DNA of 64,000 nt from NCBI GenBank assembly GCA_008802785.1, contig VUYT01000015.1, positions 392,375-456,374 on the forward strand. The letters run 5' to 3'. Positions 23,201 to 32,799 of the stretch are shown piece by piece. The position numbers and the translations under genes were made by a program. Each line of letters opens with the position of its first letter. Positions within the stretch are counted from its first letter, which is position 1. The notes beneath the pieces were generated by a model, which saw only the letters and a list, made by a program, of their open reading frames with translations, made no database searches and was not told the origin of the DNA. The DNA comes from Symmetrospora coprosmae (Eukaryota > Basidiomycota > Cystobasidiomycetes > Symmetrosporaceae).

Positions 23201-24150
23201 GCTATCCAGCCTTGTAAGCAGCGCAAAGCGGCGTTGATCTCAACTGCATCCGCAGACGGAGAGGACAGAGACTCCTGTATGCTTCGAGCCACGCTCTGAG
23301 CAGCATCCGAGATTACTTGGTCATATTGCACCCTGGCAAACGCCTTCCGTTAGCTGTGCGCAGCAGATGGCAGAATCCGAAGGTGACCGAAGGCGTCCAG
23401 CCAGGACAGCTCACCTCCGACTTCCGACCAGATCCGCTCTCCCAATCTCTTCTATGGCTGTGACTAGGAACTCGTATACCCCTGTCCCTGAGCAGCCTGA
23501 CCCAGAGAGGCGCATGATTGTCTCGATCAGCCAACTCGGCCAATTCGCAGGCGCCAATCTGAATGATAGCGTGGTGACCTGCAGGATACACACAGTGCAG
23601 ATGTAGTCGTCAGCTGGGCTGTCCACACCTCGGGCGTCTGTCGAACCCACCGCCACCGTGAGCTTCCGGAGCACAATCCGTTCGCCTGGTCTCGACGATG
23701 CTTGCATGGACGAAGGGTAGGCAGCAGCAGCGCTTTCGGCCAGCCATCCGAGAAGAGCATCCTTGAGGCCTGCGTGGTGTTCTCCTGGCAAGGTAGCCCA
23801 GTCCCGCGAGAGCTTGACGGCCAGGGTATGTGCTCCGAAGAAGCGCAGGTTGACGTCGGCATCCGGGATGGTCAGGAGCTCTCCGCCGAGGGACCAGGCT
23901 TCTGGAGACTGCTGAGCTGTGAACAGAGCCTGTTGCAGCTCTTTCTGCTCCTGAAGCTGTTGCAGCGGGGGGTCTATTCAGCCTGATTGAAGGCACACGC
24001 GTCTTTCCGTCATGTTTGGCGAGGATGAACCCCGCGCGCGTCAGGCACACTTGTGACACGCACACTGGGAGGAACCGACGAGGCGGATGTGCCGTGCAGA
24101 CGCTGTACTATGTGCACTACAGCCGACGTCGACGTAGCTGTGCCAGACAT
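20204..24150 (-). CDS. karyopherin-beta nuclear transport receptor, importin-13/Kap122 type
   Basis: Predicted HEAT-repeat carrier moving proteins across the nuclear pore. I did not resolve every exon; roughly ten are present. The likely start is at 24150 (MSGTATSTSAVVHIVQRLHG), and an intron then leads into LQQLQEQKELQQALFTAQQS. The importin-beta N-terminal domain follows: PEAWSLGGELL, LRFFGAHTLAVKLSRDW, GERIVLRKLTVAV. Central repeats include VGDCLINAFYVLRNKMLGDL, ENYATWFRADSTHLLAAVQ and LALAALCDSNRKELTPHV. C-terminal exons end at 20537 (ETRVWLKELFVQ), cover 20453-20389 (PGFPSARVSQEQKDRYAKT) and finish at 20303-20204 (RSLRKLKEATETFAIMCRG). The arrangement is typical of importin-13/Kap122/transportin-3; which one cannot be settled by eye. 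It lies tail-to-tail with MPP alpha, 160 bases apart. Confidence 0.8.
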
Positions 24151-24551
24151 GCTGCTGCTGCTGTCGGGAGCGAAGCGCTCTCTGATGCAGCGGGCTCCCG
24201 AGTCGATCGGATCAGACAGGCGAGCCAGCGCTGCAGGACAGGATGTCTGCACAGGAGACGACCGGAATGTGGGACAGAACAGCGAGAGGTTAGGATGTAA
24301 TGTGTGCGTCTAGATTAGGGATATATGTGGCTACTGTCATCGCTGCTGCATGCTGTTGCTCCTATAAAGCTGCTGGGTCAGGGCAAGTGGCCCAGCCTCG
24401 CCCAATCCCGCTCGTGGCCTTTCTCCTCGGCCGACTGCTAGGCTGATCCGACGCCTTTCACCCAGCGCTTGGAATCGCACTCATCGACCGCATTTGGAGC
24501 TTGTTTGCACACAGACACACATACCACGTACACTCTAGGTACACCGCAGAC
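24151..24551. promoter_or_regulatory. divergent promoter, karyopherin / QCR6, with TATA and CCAAT motifs
   Basis: About 400 bases. A TATAAAG lies at 24363-24369, some 180 bases before the QCR6 ATG, followed by CCCAATC near 24402, and imperfect inverted GCTGGG/CCCAGC around 24371-24396. CCAAT boxes (HAP complex targets) are common in fungal respiratory-chain promoters; that use here is inference. Confidence 0.45.
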
Positions 24552-25412
24552 ATGTCTCTCACCTCGAACGACGATGCCGCATCGAGCGCCCTGTACTCGT
24601 TCAGCAGCTTCCTGACCTCGCTCCTCCCGAGCGCAAGGGCCGACGAGGCCGCACCTGCGCCCTCGGACGACAGCGAGGAGGACAAGAGCGCTGACAGCAG
24701 CAGCAAGGAGAACAAGGAGGACAGCGACGACAAGGCAACAGAGGCCGGCGGCGATGATGCAGAGGAGGGAGAGGGAGCCGGCGAGGAGGGTGAAGAGGAG
24801 GAGGAGGAAGAGGAGGAGGAGCCAGAGGATGTGCGTACAGGAAGACCCATCGACGTGACAGCTGCACCTGCTGGTTGCGTCGCGAGTGTCTGGCTGACTG
24901 TTGCCTGTGTCCCTTCTCCGGTCTTTGCGGCTGTCCTCAATCGCAGGAGTACCCAGCCATCCGAGAGCGTGAGTGGCACACTCCCGCAGCATCTCGCGGA
25001 TGATGCTGGCTGCGTCAAAGACTGCGCGACTAATGCCTACTGCACTTGCTTTCCCGTTCCCGCAGAGTGCGCCGAGTCCAAGGAGTGCATCAACCTCAAG
25101 CACCACTTTGAGCACTGCTCGGAAAAGGTCAACGCCGGCAAGGGCCACAAGGGCGAGGACTGTGTTGAGGAGCTCTGTGAGTGTGCACGCAATGGCAGAT
25201 GTCAAGAACAGCAAACCTAGGCATCCAGCTGACAAGCCCGTCGTTCTTGCAGTCCACCTCATGCACTGCGTCGACACCTGCGTAAGTCCTCCCCGAGCCA
25301 GTGCTGTCTTGCTAGTCCTCCATTTGCATCAAGCTGATTGACGTTCTGTGCCTCACTGCATGCCTTATGCCCCTTCTAGTCGGCACCAAAGATCTTTGCG
25401 CGTCTGCGCTAG
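24552..25412 (+). CDS. QCR6: cytochrome bc1 complex acidic hinge subunit
   Basis: Acidic hinge protein of respiratory complex III, on the intermembrane-space side near cytochrome c1. Five exons (24552-24830, 24947-24968, 25066-25176, 25253-25281, 25380-25412) give 157 residues; exons 2, 4 and 5 are 22, 29 and 33 bases. The N-terminal half is extremely acidic (Glu runs near 24780-24830). The C-terminal fold has two Cys-x9-Cys pairs: CINLKHHFEHC and CVEELFHLMHC, ending CVDTCSAPKIFARLR, which is typical of this family. The splice chain gives EYPAIREQCAESKEC across exons 2 and 3. The first cysteine of the last exon pair lies right at an intron, so the small exons matter for a correct model. Confidence 0.93.
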
Positions 25413-25654
25413 GTGTGCCCGTCGCCCTAGCAGAGGAGGAAGATACCCTCGTCCGTGCCCCTTGCGGGCGGACACGGGAACGCAGGAGAGCATGGAAGTT
25501 CTCTACGCATACGAGATGGTCAATACAGTTGCCTGCATGCTGCCACTGCGTTGATCCACGTTGCGAGACCTCTCCTAGTTTCCGCTGCTTTTGCCTCGAC
25601 CACACCCGTTATCAGAAGTCTTGTCATCGATCATTGCGACGGCCGGGGCAGTGA

Positions 25655-26939
25655 TTACGATGATACTCCCAGTACTGTGCGGACACACTCTCTGTATTCC
25701 CCGTCCGACTTCAAATGATGGATGCCAATCGCAGTCTCGCGGCGCCACGGATACCATTGGGAACCGCGATAGTCTCCTAGCACGCCGTCCAAGCTGAGAC
25801 GTATGACTGCCTGGCGCTTATCATCAGGCAGAGTGTGGATCGCCCTTCCCACCAGCATATCTTCTGGCATGGCGTACTCCGGCGAGCTTGGCGGCAGTGC
25901 AGCTACCCAGTGGGCCAATGGTCGACTGAGCCCGAACAGCATGCCTACGTAGCTGCGGTGAACGAAAGGGCAAGAACGTGTAGCAGTGTCAGCTTGCGTT
26001 CAGGCCGCGTGAGGCCTGACAGAGACGCACAATGGAACGTAGAACTGCGCGCTCGTGCAGCTGACGGACAGTAGAGACGACGAGATCAGCAGTCTGCGTT
26101 TGCGGAACGATAACACGCAGCAGTTGCATTGCTCACCCTCCATCGCCACACCCTCCAAAGTATACGAGACTCTCGGGATTGTGCTCGGACAGAACGCTGA
26201 AGAGGTTGGCTGGGATTGCGAAGGTGTCATCGTCCTGCTTGGCGACGAAGCTGGCTCCCGGGAATGCGCGTGTAGCCCATCTGAAAAAGTTGATGGTCTT
26301 GCCATTGTTCATATTTTCTGGCTCGTCCAGCATGACAATGTCGCCGTATAGCGCTTGCTCCCGCTCGAGCACTCGCAGATATCCTGCTTCCGTCTGCGCT
26401 CCGATGATGAAGCGACAGATAATCTCTCTGCCATCTACTTGCTTCCCGCAAGCCGGTAGCTGGAGCTCCCGTATGAGACCGCGCCTTTCCATTCTGTCTG
26501 CTGTTGTCATGATTCCGAGGACGAGATACGGATTCGCGGCCGCGTCCAGAGCACTAGCGAGTCTCGCTTGCTGGACAGCCTCGAATGTCGGTAGAGGCTC
26601 GTGTAGTTTGGCAGCCTCCCAGCCCCGACGACCACCATGCCAGAACAGGCCGGGCTGTCGCCAGAGACCGCGAGTAGTGATGCCGAAGAAAGGCAAGATG
26701 AGCGTCGCCTTAAATGCCGTGGTTGGGCGGGTCGCACGGCGGACAAGGGCAGGTCCCGCCAGCGGGCAGTATTGGATAAGCGGGGTATGCAGGAGAACGA
26801 AGGTGATGGCGCTGAGAGCGAGGAGATGCCAGATGCGGAGCCGGCGCAGCAGTTGGACACCAAATGGCTTTCCGGACTTTGGCGACTCGCTGCGGGTTCG
26901 CGGGAGGAACATCGCTTCTTCATCGCGTGGAGACCGCAT
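25655..26939 (-). CDS. GT31 family glycosyltransferase, copy A
   Basis: Type II Golgi membrane glycosyltransferase of the beta-1,3-galactosyltransferase-like family GT31. Minus-strand exons 26939-26137, 26060-26031 and 25952-25655 (introns 76 and 78 bases) give 376 residues. A basic N-terminus (LLRRLRIW) precedes one membrane segment (HLLALSAITFVLLHTPLI). The catalytic domain shows NPYLVLGIMTTADRMERR, EIICRFIIGAQTEAGYL, DIVMLDEPENMNNGKT and the DxD motif KQDDDTF. The second exon is 30 bases and encodes CTSAQFYVP; exon 3 carries YVGMLFGLSRPLAHW and PEDMLVGRAI, the family's acidic ED-x-VG motif. It is a clear paralogue of the gene at 28631, in opposite orientation. Donor and acceptor sugars are unknown. 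Confidence 0.85.
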
Positions 26940-27639
26940 CGGTGCAGACAGCGATTATGTGAGCGCGGAGAGGCTAGGAGATGCAACAGCTGACAGCGAG
27001 TGATGCAGAGCCGAAAGGGTCCCTTTCTCTGCTAAGGCGCCTGTCACCGAGCCAAAGGCGGGTCATCGTGTTTGTGTCCAGCGGAGGCGGACCGGCCGAC
27101 GGCCGGTCCGCTTGTCACCGGGCTCATTGGACATCCTCACGCATGTTAGCCGTGCGTCTGAGAAGCTCTCTTCGAACTGCTCGACCGACGGGTTGATGGT
27201 GGTGCATCGCTTTTTCAAGAGGGTCGAGTAACCTGATCTGAAAGCAGACGTGGTTGACCTTGCTCCAAAGCGATCCGCATCGCGCTGATTGACGACCTCC
27301 AGCGGCAGCAGCTCTCTCTTGTTCGCTAGCTAGCGAGGAGATTCACCGAACGCAGCAGATGTTAGGCTCAGACTGACCCGAGGGTCACTCTGCTTTGCAC
27401 ACCTCCACCGGGACGGCACCGTCGATCGGCCGTCAGGAGTACGCATCAATGCCACGACCTTGAGCTATCCAGACAAATGAGGCTTCCTTTATGTGTGGAT
27501 CTGACCCTTGGCTAGCCGCTCCCGGTCCGGCATCATGGTTTCTACGTCCGGCTGGTTGTGCTCCGCGAGATTGCGAATCTGCGCAAGCCGGTACACTACG
27601 CTCACGTCCGGCCGCTTCGGTTCTGGCGCACATCTCAGT
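26940..27639. promoter_or_regulatory. intergenic between GT31 copy A and the CxxC protein gene
   Basis: About 700 bases serving as divergent promoter. It contains a perfect 11-base inverted repeat (annotated separately at 27087-27111) and several C/T-rich stretches. No coding potential stands out. Confidence 0.5.
27087..27111. repeat. perfect 11-base inverted repeat with 3-base spacer
   Basis: The arm GCGGACCGGCC is followed by GAC and its exact reverse complement GGCCGGTCCGC. The outer CGG...CCG ends resemble half-sites of fungal Zn2Cys6 regulators, and the arms could also form a hairpin. It lies about 150 bases upstream of the GT31 copy A start and 530 bases upstream of the CxxC gene. Confidence 0.6.
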
Positions 27640-28470
27640 ATGGAGCCCCACGTGGCCAACATTCCTCCCGCAAGTCCCTATCGCCCCTCCCCTCTCCTCC
27701 ACCGCAGTTTCTCCGAGTCAGCCGGTACTCGTGGTGCCCGAGCTCGCCTGTCGTCGAATACAGCAGCGATATTGGCCACGGCTCGTGGCCTCCGCTATGC
27801 ATCAACAAACGAATCTGACGCATTCGAGACCCTGTCTCAGCTGGCCGACAACCATCAAGTGCATCCTGCACGTCGGCGAGAATATGTGTCGAACGGCCTC
27901 GACTACTTCAGTGCGGGCGCTCCTTTGTCGGCGGGCGTCGAGCAGTCCGCGACTGTACCTCTCGCTTCACCTAACGGCATCCTTCATAGCCTACTCAGTC
28001 CATTTGCATCGTCCTTTGCCAGTCAAGCCAGCCCACCACCTGCCGGCCAGCAGGGTCTTCCAGGATATACCGGGGCCAGACTGACACGCGCCAGCAGCGT
28101 GAGCTCGGGCCAGTCGATCTGGAGCCAAGAGGACACTTCTGGCGTACAACAGTCTCCTTTCGGCCCCTTCCCCCAAGTCCCGGTCTATGAGAGCATATCC
28201 GCTAGCAGACCAGTAAGCGATGGCGAGCACTCCGCTTTACAGTGTGAGCGGTGTCCTCTAGCTTTTCCAGACATGCCTCGATACTGGGGCGCTGTGTCAA
28301 TCCGAGAAGATGGGTGAGTGGGCTCTTCACTTGCCAACACTCCGCGTTCGAGCATTTCTAAGTTGAGTAAATCTGCACATCGCCACAGTGCTCTCATTTG
28401 CTCCAATGGCTGCAAGGAGCCAGGCATGCGCAGAGTGCGACGCAATGCGTCGCTCAGCCAGCGCCGCTGA
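27640..28470 (+). CDS. unrecognised Ser/Pro-rich protein with C-terminal CxxC...CxxxC motif
   Basis: I do not recognise this protein. Two exons (27640-28313, 28389-28470; 75-base intron) give 251 residues. The N-terminal 190 residues are Ser/Ala/Pro-rich and look disordered (IPPASPYRPSPLLHRSF). The C-terminal 50 residues are conserved-looking: LQCERCPLAFPDM, PRYWGAVSIREDGALIC and SNGCKEPGMRRVRRNAS. The two Cys pairs (C-x2-C and C-x3-C, about 28 residues apart) could bind one zinc. The gene lies between two divergent GT31 paralogues and its 3' end is 160 bases from the start of copy B, so it may share regulation with them. Confidence 0.55.
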
Positions 28471-28630
28471 CTCCACCCGGACGACCCCCTTTATTGCTCG
28501 GCCACAAGCGAGACCTCCGGAAACATTCCCGCAATATTCGTGACTGCACAAACGACTCCGGTAGAGAAAGGGAGGTCGCCCTGCATGTCTTGTTACATCA
28601 GCATTCTTTGCGTTCGTCTTCTGCGGGACC

Positions 28631-29819
28631 ATGATTTACGACGAGGAGCGAACTTCTTTCATAGGCTTCAAGGCCGTCGGCACCGGGCAACACCGACGCC
28701 GCAGCTCTCATGTGAGGCTGAGCATCGCAGTTGCCGCAGTCATCTTTATCCTCCTCCACACACCACTTTGCCAGCACGTCCCCTTCATTGGTCGGGGTCT
28801 AGCGTGCGCGGCTACCGCGCCCACGACGACCTTCTCTTCGATGCCTCTTTTCCCTATCTCGCCGTCAATATCTCTTGCACTGCTATGGCGCGGTCCTTAT
28901 CGGCTACCAGGATTCTACAGGCTATACAACAAGAAACTTACAGCCGAGGCTGTCCCCCAGCTGCCACCCCACGACTTGCCAGCCGAGGCGAATGTGTCCA
29001 TCGCGACCAAGCCATGGGATAACGCCAAAAGCCCGTTCCTCGTTCTCGGCATCCTCACCACGGTCGACACGCAGGAAAAGCGTGCTCTCATACGAGATGT
29101 CGAGTTTGCACGCTGCGGGCAGCAAGAGAACGGGAAGTGGGTGGTTTGCAAGTTCATCATCGGCAACCAAGCCGAGCCCGGCAAGCTGGAGGACCTGCAC
29201 AGAGAGCAGGAGCTGCATGGCGACATTGTCGTACTGGACGAGCCCGAGAACATGAACGAGGGAAAGTCGATCGCGTACTTTCGCTGGGCAACCGAAACCT
29301 ACCCAGGCGCAGGCTTCGTCATGAAGGCGGACGACGATGTTTACGTGCTGCCTCGCAATATGGTGGATATCCTTGCCGGGTACGACCCCTCCGGACTGGC
29401 CTATTTCGGGAGCTGCTGGGTGTCTGGGTAAGCAGGAGCTCGTTCGGCCAGCGCCGGTCAATCCAGCCTGAAGCTAACGCTAATCTGCTTCTGTTGTCAC
29501 AAGCTGCCACAACGACTGGTTCTACGGCAGCCCATTCTTTGTCGGATTCGCTTACGGCCTCAGTCGACCGTTGGCAGAATGGGTTGGTAGGCGCCAGTTG
29601 CTCGAGAGCTTCTCGGTGGCCGAAGACGTCATGGTAGGAAGAATCGTCTTCAGCCTACCACAGCATATCCAACGGACCATAAAGCGCATTAGTCTCGACG
29701 GAAGGATGGGTCTGACGCGCTGGCAATGGTACAGGTGGGACAAGGGAACAGCTCTGGCCATACACGGCCTGAAGTCCATTGCGGATTTCCGAAGACAAGT
29801 GGAGAGTCTTGAAGCATGA
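28631..29819 (+). CDS. GT31 family glycosyltransferase, copy B
   Basis: Paralogue of the gene at 25655-26939. Two exons (28631-29427, 29504-29819) give 370 residues. One N-terminal membrane segment (LSIAVAAVIFILLHTPLC) follows a basic cytosolic tail (HRRRSSHVR). Catalytic-domain landmarks: FLVLGILTTVDTQEKRALI, WVVCKFIIGNQAEPGKL, DIVVLDEPENMNEGKS, the DxD motif MKADDDVYV, GCHNDWFYGSPFFVG (joined across the intron), YGLSRPLAEW and the acidic AEDVMVG. Compared with copy A it lacks the second intron. Both retain the metal-binding DDD and the ED-x-x-VG motif and so look active. A Golgi location is inferred from the type II topology. Confidence 0.87.
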
Positions 29820-30158
29820 CTGCGTACGAGATTACGAGGTTCATTAGCGATAGATCGAGGTTGGGCGGGTTGCAGGACAGGAAGCCGGCTCACCTGAGGA
29901 ATGACACGGTGGGAGCTGAAGCTAGAGTAGCCGTAGCCGTTCTGGCCAGTGCAGAGCTGCCGGATATATCTCATTGTAGTGTCATAGCGAACGTAGGAAA
30001 CGAATGATGCTCCAACCATACGGCTTCTCATACAGCTTCTGAGATGATGTGCTGTTCTCGCCGAGCTCGAAGTCGTCCCCTCCTCGAACTCCGAGGGTAC
30101 TGTACGATCTTCAATTGCAGCTCAGTGGCTATACCCTACATCAATCAATCGACACACA
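29820..30158. other. intergenic, 3' of GT31 copy B
   Basis: 339 bases without a convincing gene. They hold the copy B 3' end and the presumed promoter of the small Cys-rich gene at 30159. Confidence 0.4.
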
Positions 30159-30754
30159 ATGCTGAGCAGCAAGGAGATCACTGTCGGACTGCACTACCGC
30201 ACACTTGTGCCTGGCGCGTGCGAGTGCTGCACACATTGCGGGGCTCGCGTCGTGCTCGGAGCCGGCGAGCTCTGCTTACGAGGCGAAAAGCTCACTACGA
30301 AGCGACACGAAGACGTCAGTAAGTCATGAAATAAGTTCTCGATACCGTTGGAGGCACCTCAGTCCGGGCCGAAGTTGGCGAACGCCACCGACGCGTCTAT
30401 GTACGTCAGAGCGATGCACGGCCAGCAAGAGACGGTCAAAGTCAGGCGCTACGGCACCTCCTCCAGGCCTCTCACCCACTAGTCATCTCGCTAGGCGGAG
30501 ACACATACAAATGCAGGACGGCAGCAGTGTTCGCGCAATGGCCCGAGGCCATATATACGCCGCGCAAAGGTACAACTGGCTCATATTCGGGATCGGATGC
30601 AGTCCACTCAGGGCAGAGGCGCGCTTCTTGGGCTGTAGACTACTCGTCAGCGATCGTTGTACACTGTTGTTCACCACCTAGGGCCCTTTCCCCTCTTCCC
30701 CTGCTTTCGCAACCTTTCACCTGTACTCGAGCACCTGCAGCTGCGAAAACGTGA
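30159..30754 (+). CDS. possible small Cys-rich protein, unrecognised
   Basis: Candidate gene with two exons (30159-30318 and 30363-30754; a short 44-base intron with GTAAGT and CAG) giving 183 residues. The first exon has a compact cysteine cluster, GACECCTHCGARVVLG. Exon 2 carries LQASHPLVISLGGDTYKC and an Arg/Ser-rich remainder. The frame stays open across the splice, and the two exons have no internal stops. Against it: the intron is shorter than its neighbours, the composition of the last 60 residues is poor, and it ends only 86 bases before ELP5. It could be a small zinc-binding protein, or the second exon may belong to the ELP5 5' region. Confidence 0.35.
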
Positions 30755-30840
30755 CCTGCTGTGCATTCAGATCGTCCGTCAGGACGACCGAAACAACTCC
30801 ACCACCTATTGAAGCAGAAGTGCCTGCCCCAGTTGGCAAG

Positions 30841-32467
30841 ATGGACCCTTTGGAAGGTCTCCTCAGCGGATCCCTGGTACCTCAGCTAACGCTGGTAGCG
30901 GACAACGTGGTTCAGCCCGGTCTCTTTCTGATCCGCGAGCTGCTCCTTCGGAAGCTCGCCAGGTAAGCAAGAGGGCTCCGGCATTCTGAGTATGATGGCT
31001 GGACAAGACCTTGCTTACATCCGCAGGTCGGAACCGGTCTGTCTGCTCTCATGCGAGAACGATGCGGCTCGGATCCTCGGAGGTCCCGTGCCCGAAGCTC
31101 TCGATGTCATCGACTGTAGCGGCACCGCATCTGCAGCAAGCAAGGAGCAGCGACCCGGGCTAAGCACAGACATTGAGGATCTGGACGGTATCTCACGACG
31201 GCTCCGGCGGCTCAGCGTACGTGCACATCTGGGTAGGATGCGCCGCACGTGTGCGTCCAGGGCTAAACAGCGTTCCGTCTTTGCAGACAAGCACAGTAGT
31301 CGTGATCGATGGCTTGAACGCCCTCGAGACCTTCCATGGAGCGCCGGCCGTGTTTGCCATGCTGAAGAGAAGTGCTGCTTCCGGTACGCCTCTCTTCGGC
31401 GTACGTATTCGAAACTACATCACTCACCATTCGATGCTTTGGATACAGGCATCGCGCTAGTCGCGCTTTATCATACGGACCTGCCTTCCCCTCCATCCTC
31501 TTCGTCTACCCTTCAGCTCTTCCCGTCACTGTGCTCACCCTCGTTCTGCGCCTCGTTCCTCCGACTGACAGTTCACCCACCGTCCCTGCTTTCCCACTTA
31601 CACCGGGCCTACGGTATTGAGCGCGTCGGTCAAGAGGGACGCGAGCGGGACGAAGAGGAGGCTGTAGATATGCGCGTATTCGACTTTCTGGGCAGCCTGC
31701 ACGCAAGGATCTGGGCAAGTCCGCTCGTCAGCAGCGAGGTCACCTTGGAAGAGAGCGGTACTTCGGCGAAGTCAAGCGATGATGCTATGATATCACAATA
31801 CGACTCTTACAACGCAAGAGACCTGGCACTGGACGGTCTATCAAGCAAGGCTGTTGGCCGCTGCATCGTCGAGCATGCCATGCGAGGAATGAACAGCAAG
31901 TCAGGGAGGAGGAGCGAGACGGCCAAGGTGGTCAGAGGGCTGTCAGGTATCTTGCGCACGGGCGACAGAAGCGGAGGTCCTGGGCGAGTGACTGTTGCGG
32001 CCGACGTGTCTGACGTTCTGCGAGTACGGCCGAGACGCCTCGAGAACCGGCCGCTCGCATCAGCAAGCAAGGTTAGGCCGATCTCTCACCATATGCGTTC
32101 ATTGCCGTGTACTGATCACGAAAGGCTAATCTGGCAGGATCAGAATGTCGATCCTGCAAACCTGGCGGCTTTCAACCTCTCTCTGACGGATCGGCAACGC
32201 GAGGCGCGTGACGGCGTGGAGTTGCCCTATACGCCTCGAGGTGAGCTATCTCGTCTGCGACACTGACACCGCGTTGAGCGGCCGCGAGTGGGGCTGACTG
32301 TGTAATGTTATGCCTCCATACTCGATTATCCCGCGCATTTTTGCGTGAACGTGCCTGATTCGCGGACGCGCTCTGCCCCGCCGGCAGAAGGAGGTGAGAT
32401 TCTGTACCTCCCAGACTCGGCCGACGATGTAGACGATAGCGATCCCGACGAGGATCTAGATCTGTAG
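30841..32467 (+). CDS. ELP5: Elongator complex subunit Elp5
   Basis: Subunit of the Elp4-Elp5-Elp6 RecA-like ring of Elongator, needed for wobble-uridine modification of tRNA. Six exons (30841-30962, 31027-31216, 31287-31383, 31449-32071, 32138-32240, 32388-32467) give 404 residues; the last intron is 147 bases. The RecA-like strand appears as TSTVVVIDGLNALETF. The C-terminal family signature is clear: FNLSLTDRQREARDGVELPY, then EGGEILYLPDSADDVDDSD and the acidic end PDEDLDL. It contains a Ser/Pro-rich segment (LPSPPSSSSTLQLF) in exon 4. The unusual splice forms between exons 3 and 4 (SAASG then IALVALYHTD) are in frame. Confidence 0.85.
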
Positions 32468-32799
32468 ACGCTGTGTATCGTAGCGCTTTCGCTGCAAATG
32501 CTGTTGATAGGGTGTTCCGCACGCTCCTGCTCTTCATCGAACCTTCGAGACAGCGTCATCGCAGGGGCCAGGCAGGGACTGCGCAGGCTGCGCCCCCAGG
32601 CCCCGCTCAACCCTTCCCTCACCGTCCCACCAACTCCGCACGATCCATTCTATCCACTACCGAAACAAAACAAACTGTAAGCTACTCATCGTCAGGCAGA
32701 TGCAGACGTGCTACGCACTCTCGGCCTTCCCTGCCCCGTCCTGCGAGGCTGAGTTCGTGCCCGACTGACCCTCCGCCGAGATTTGCCCGCATCTCCCCT
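32468..32799. promoter_or_regulatory. intergenic, cyclophilin promoter
   Basis: About 330 bases between the ELP5 stop and the first possible cyclophilin ATG, rich in C/T tracts near 32620-32790. No gene seen. Confidence 0.5.

Noticed and set aside
24438-25277. 279-codon minus-strand frame with hydrophobic runs
   Set aside because: Shadow of QCR6; the hydrophobic Leu/Val runs are the complement of the acidic Glu codons.
26179-27003. 274-codon plus-strand frame
   Set aside because: Antisense to GT31 copy A, whose minus-strand reading has the DxD and other family motifs.
29552-30031. 159-codon minus-strand frame near GT31 copy B
   Set aside because: Mostly antisense to the GT31 last exon; resemblance to cyclophilin-like words ([14 protein letters not shown]) near 29950 is noted but covers only a few residues. 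No continuing cyclophilin sequence is present, so a chance match or tiny fragment is more likely than a gene.
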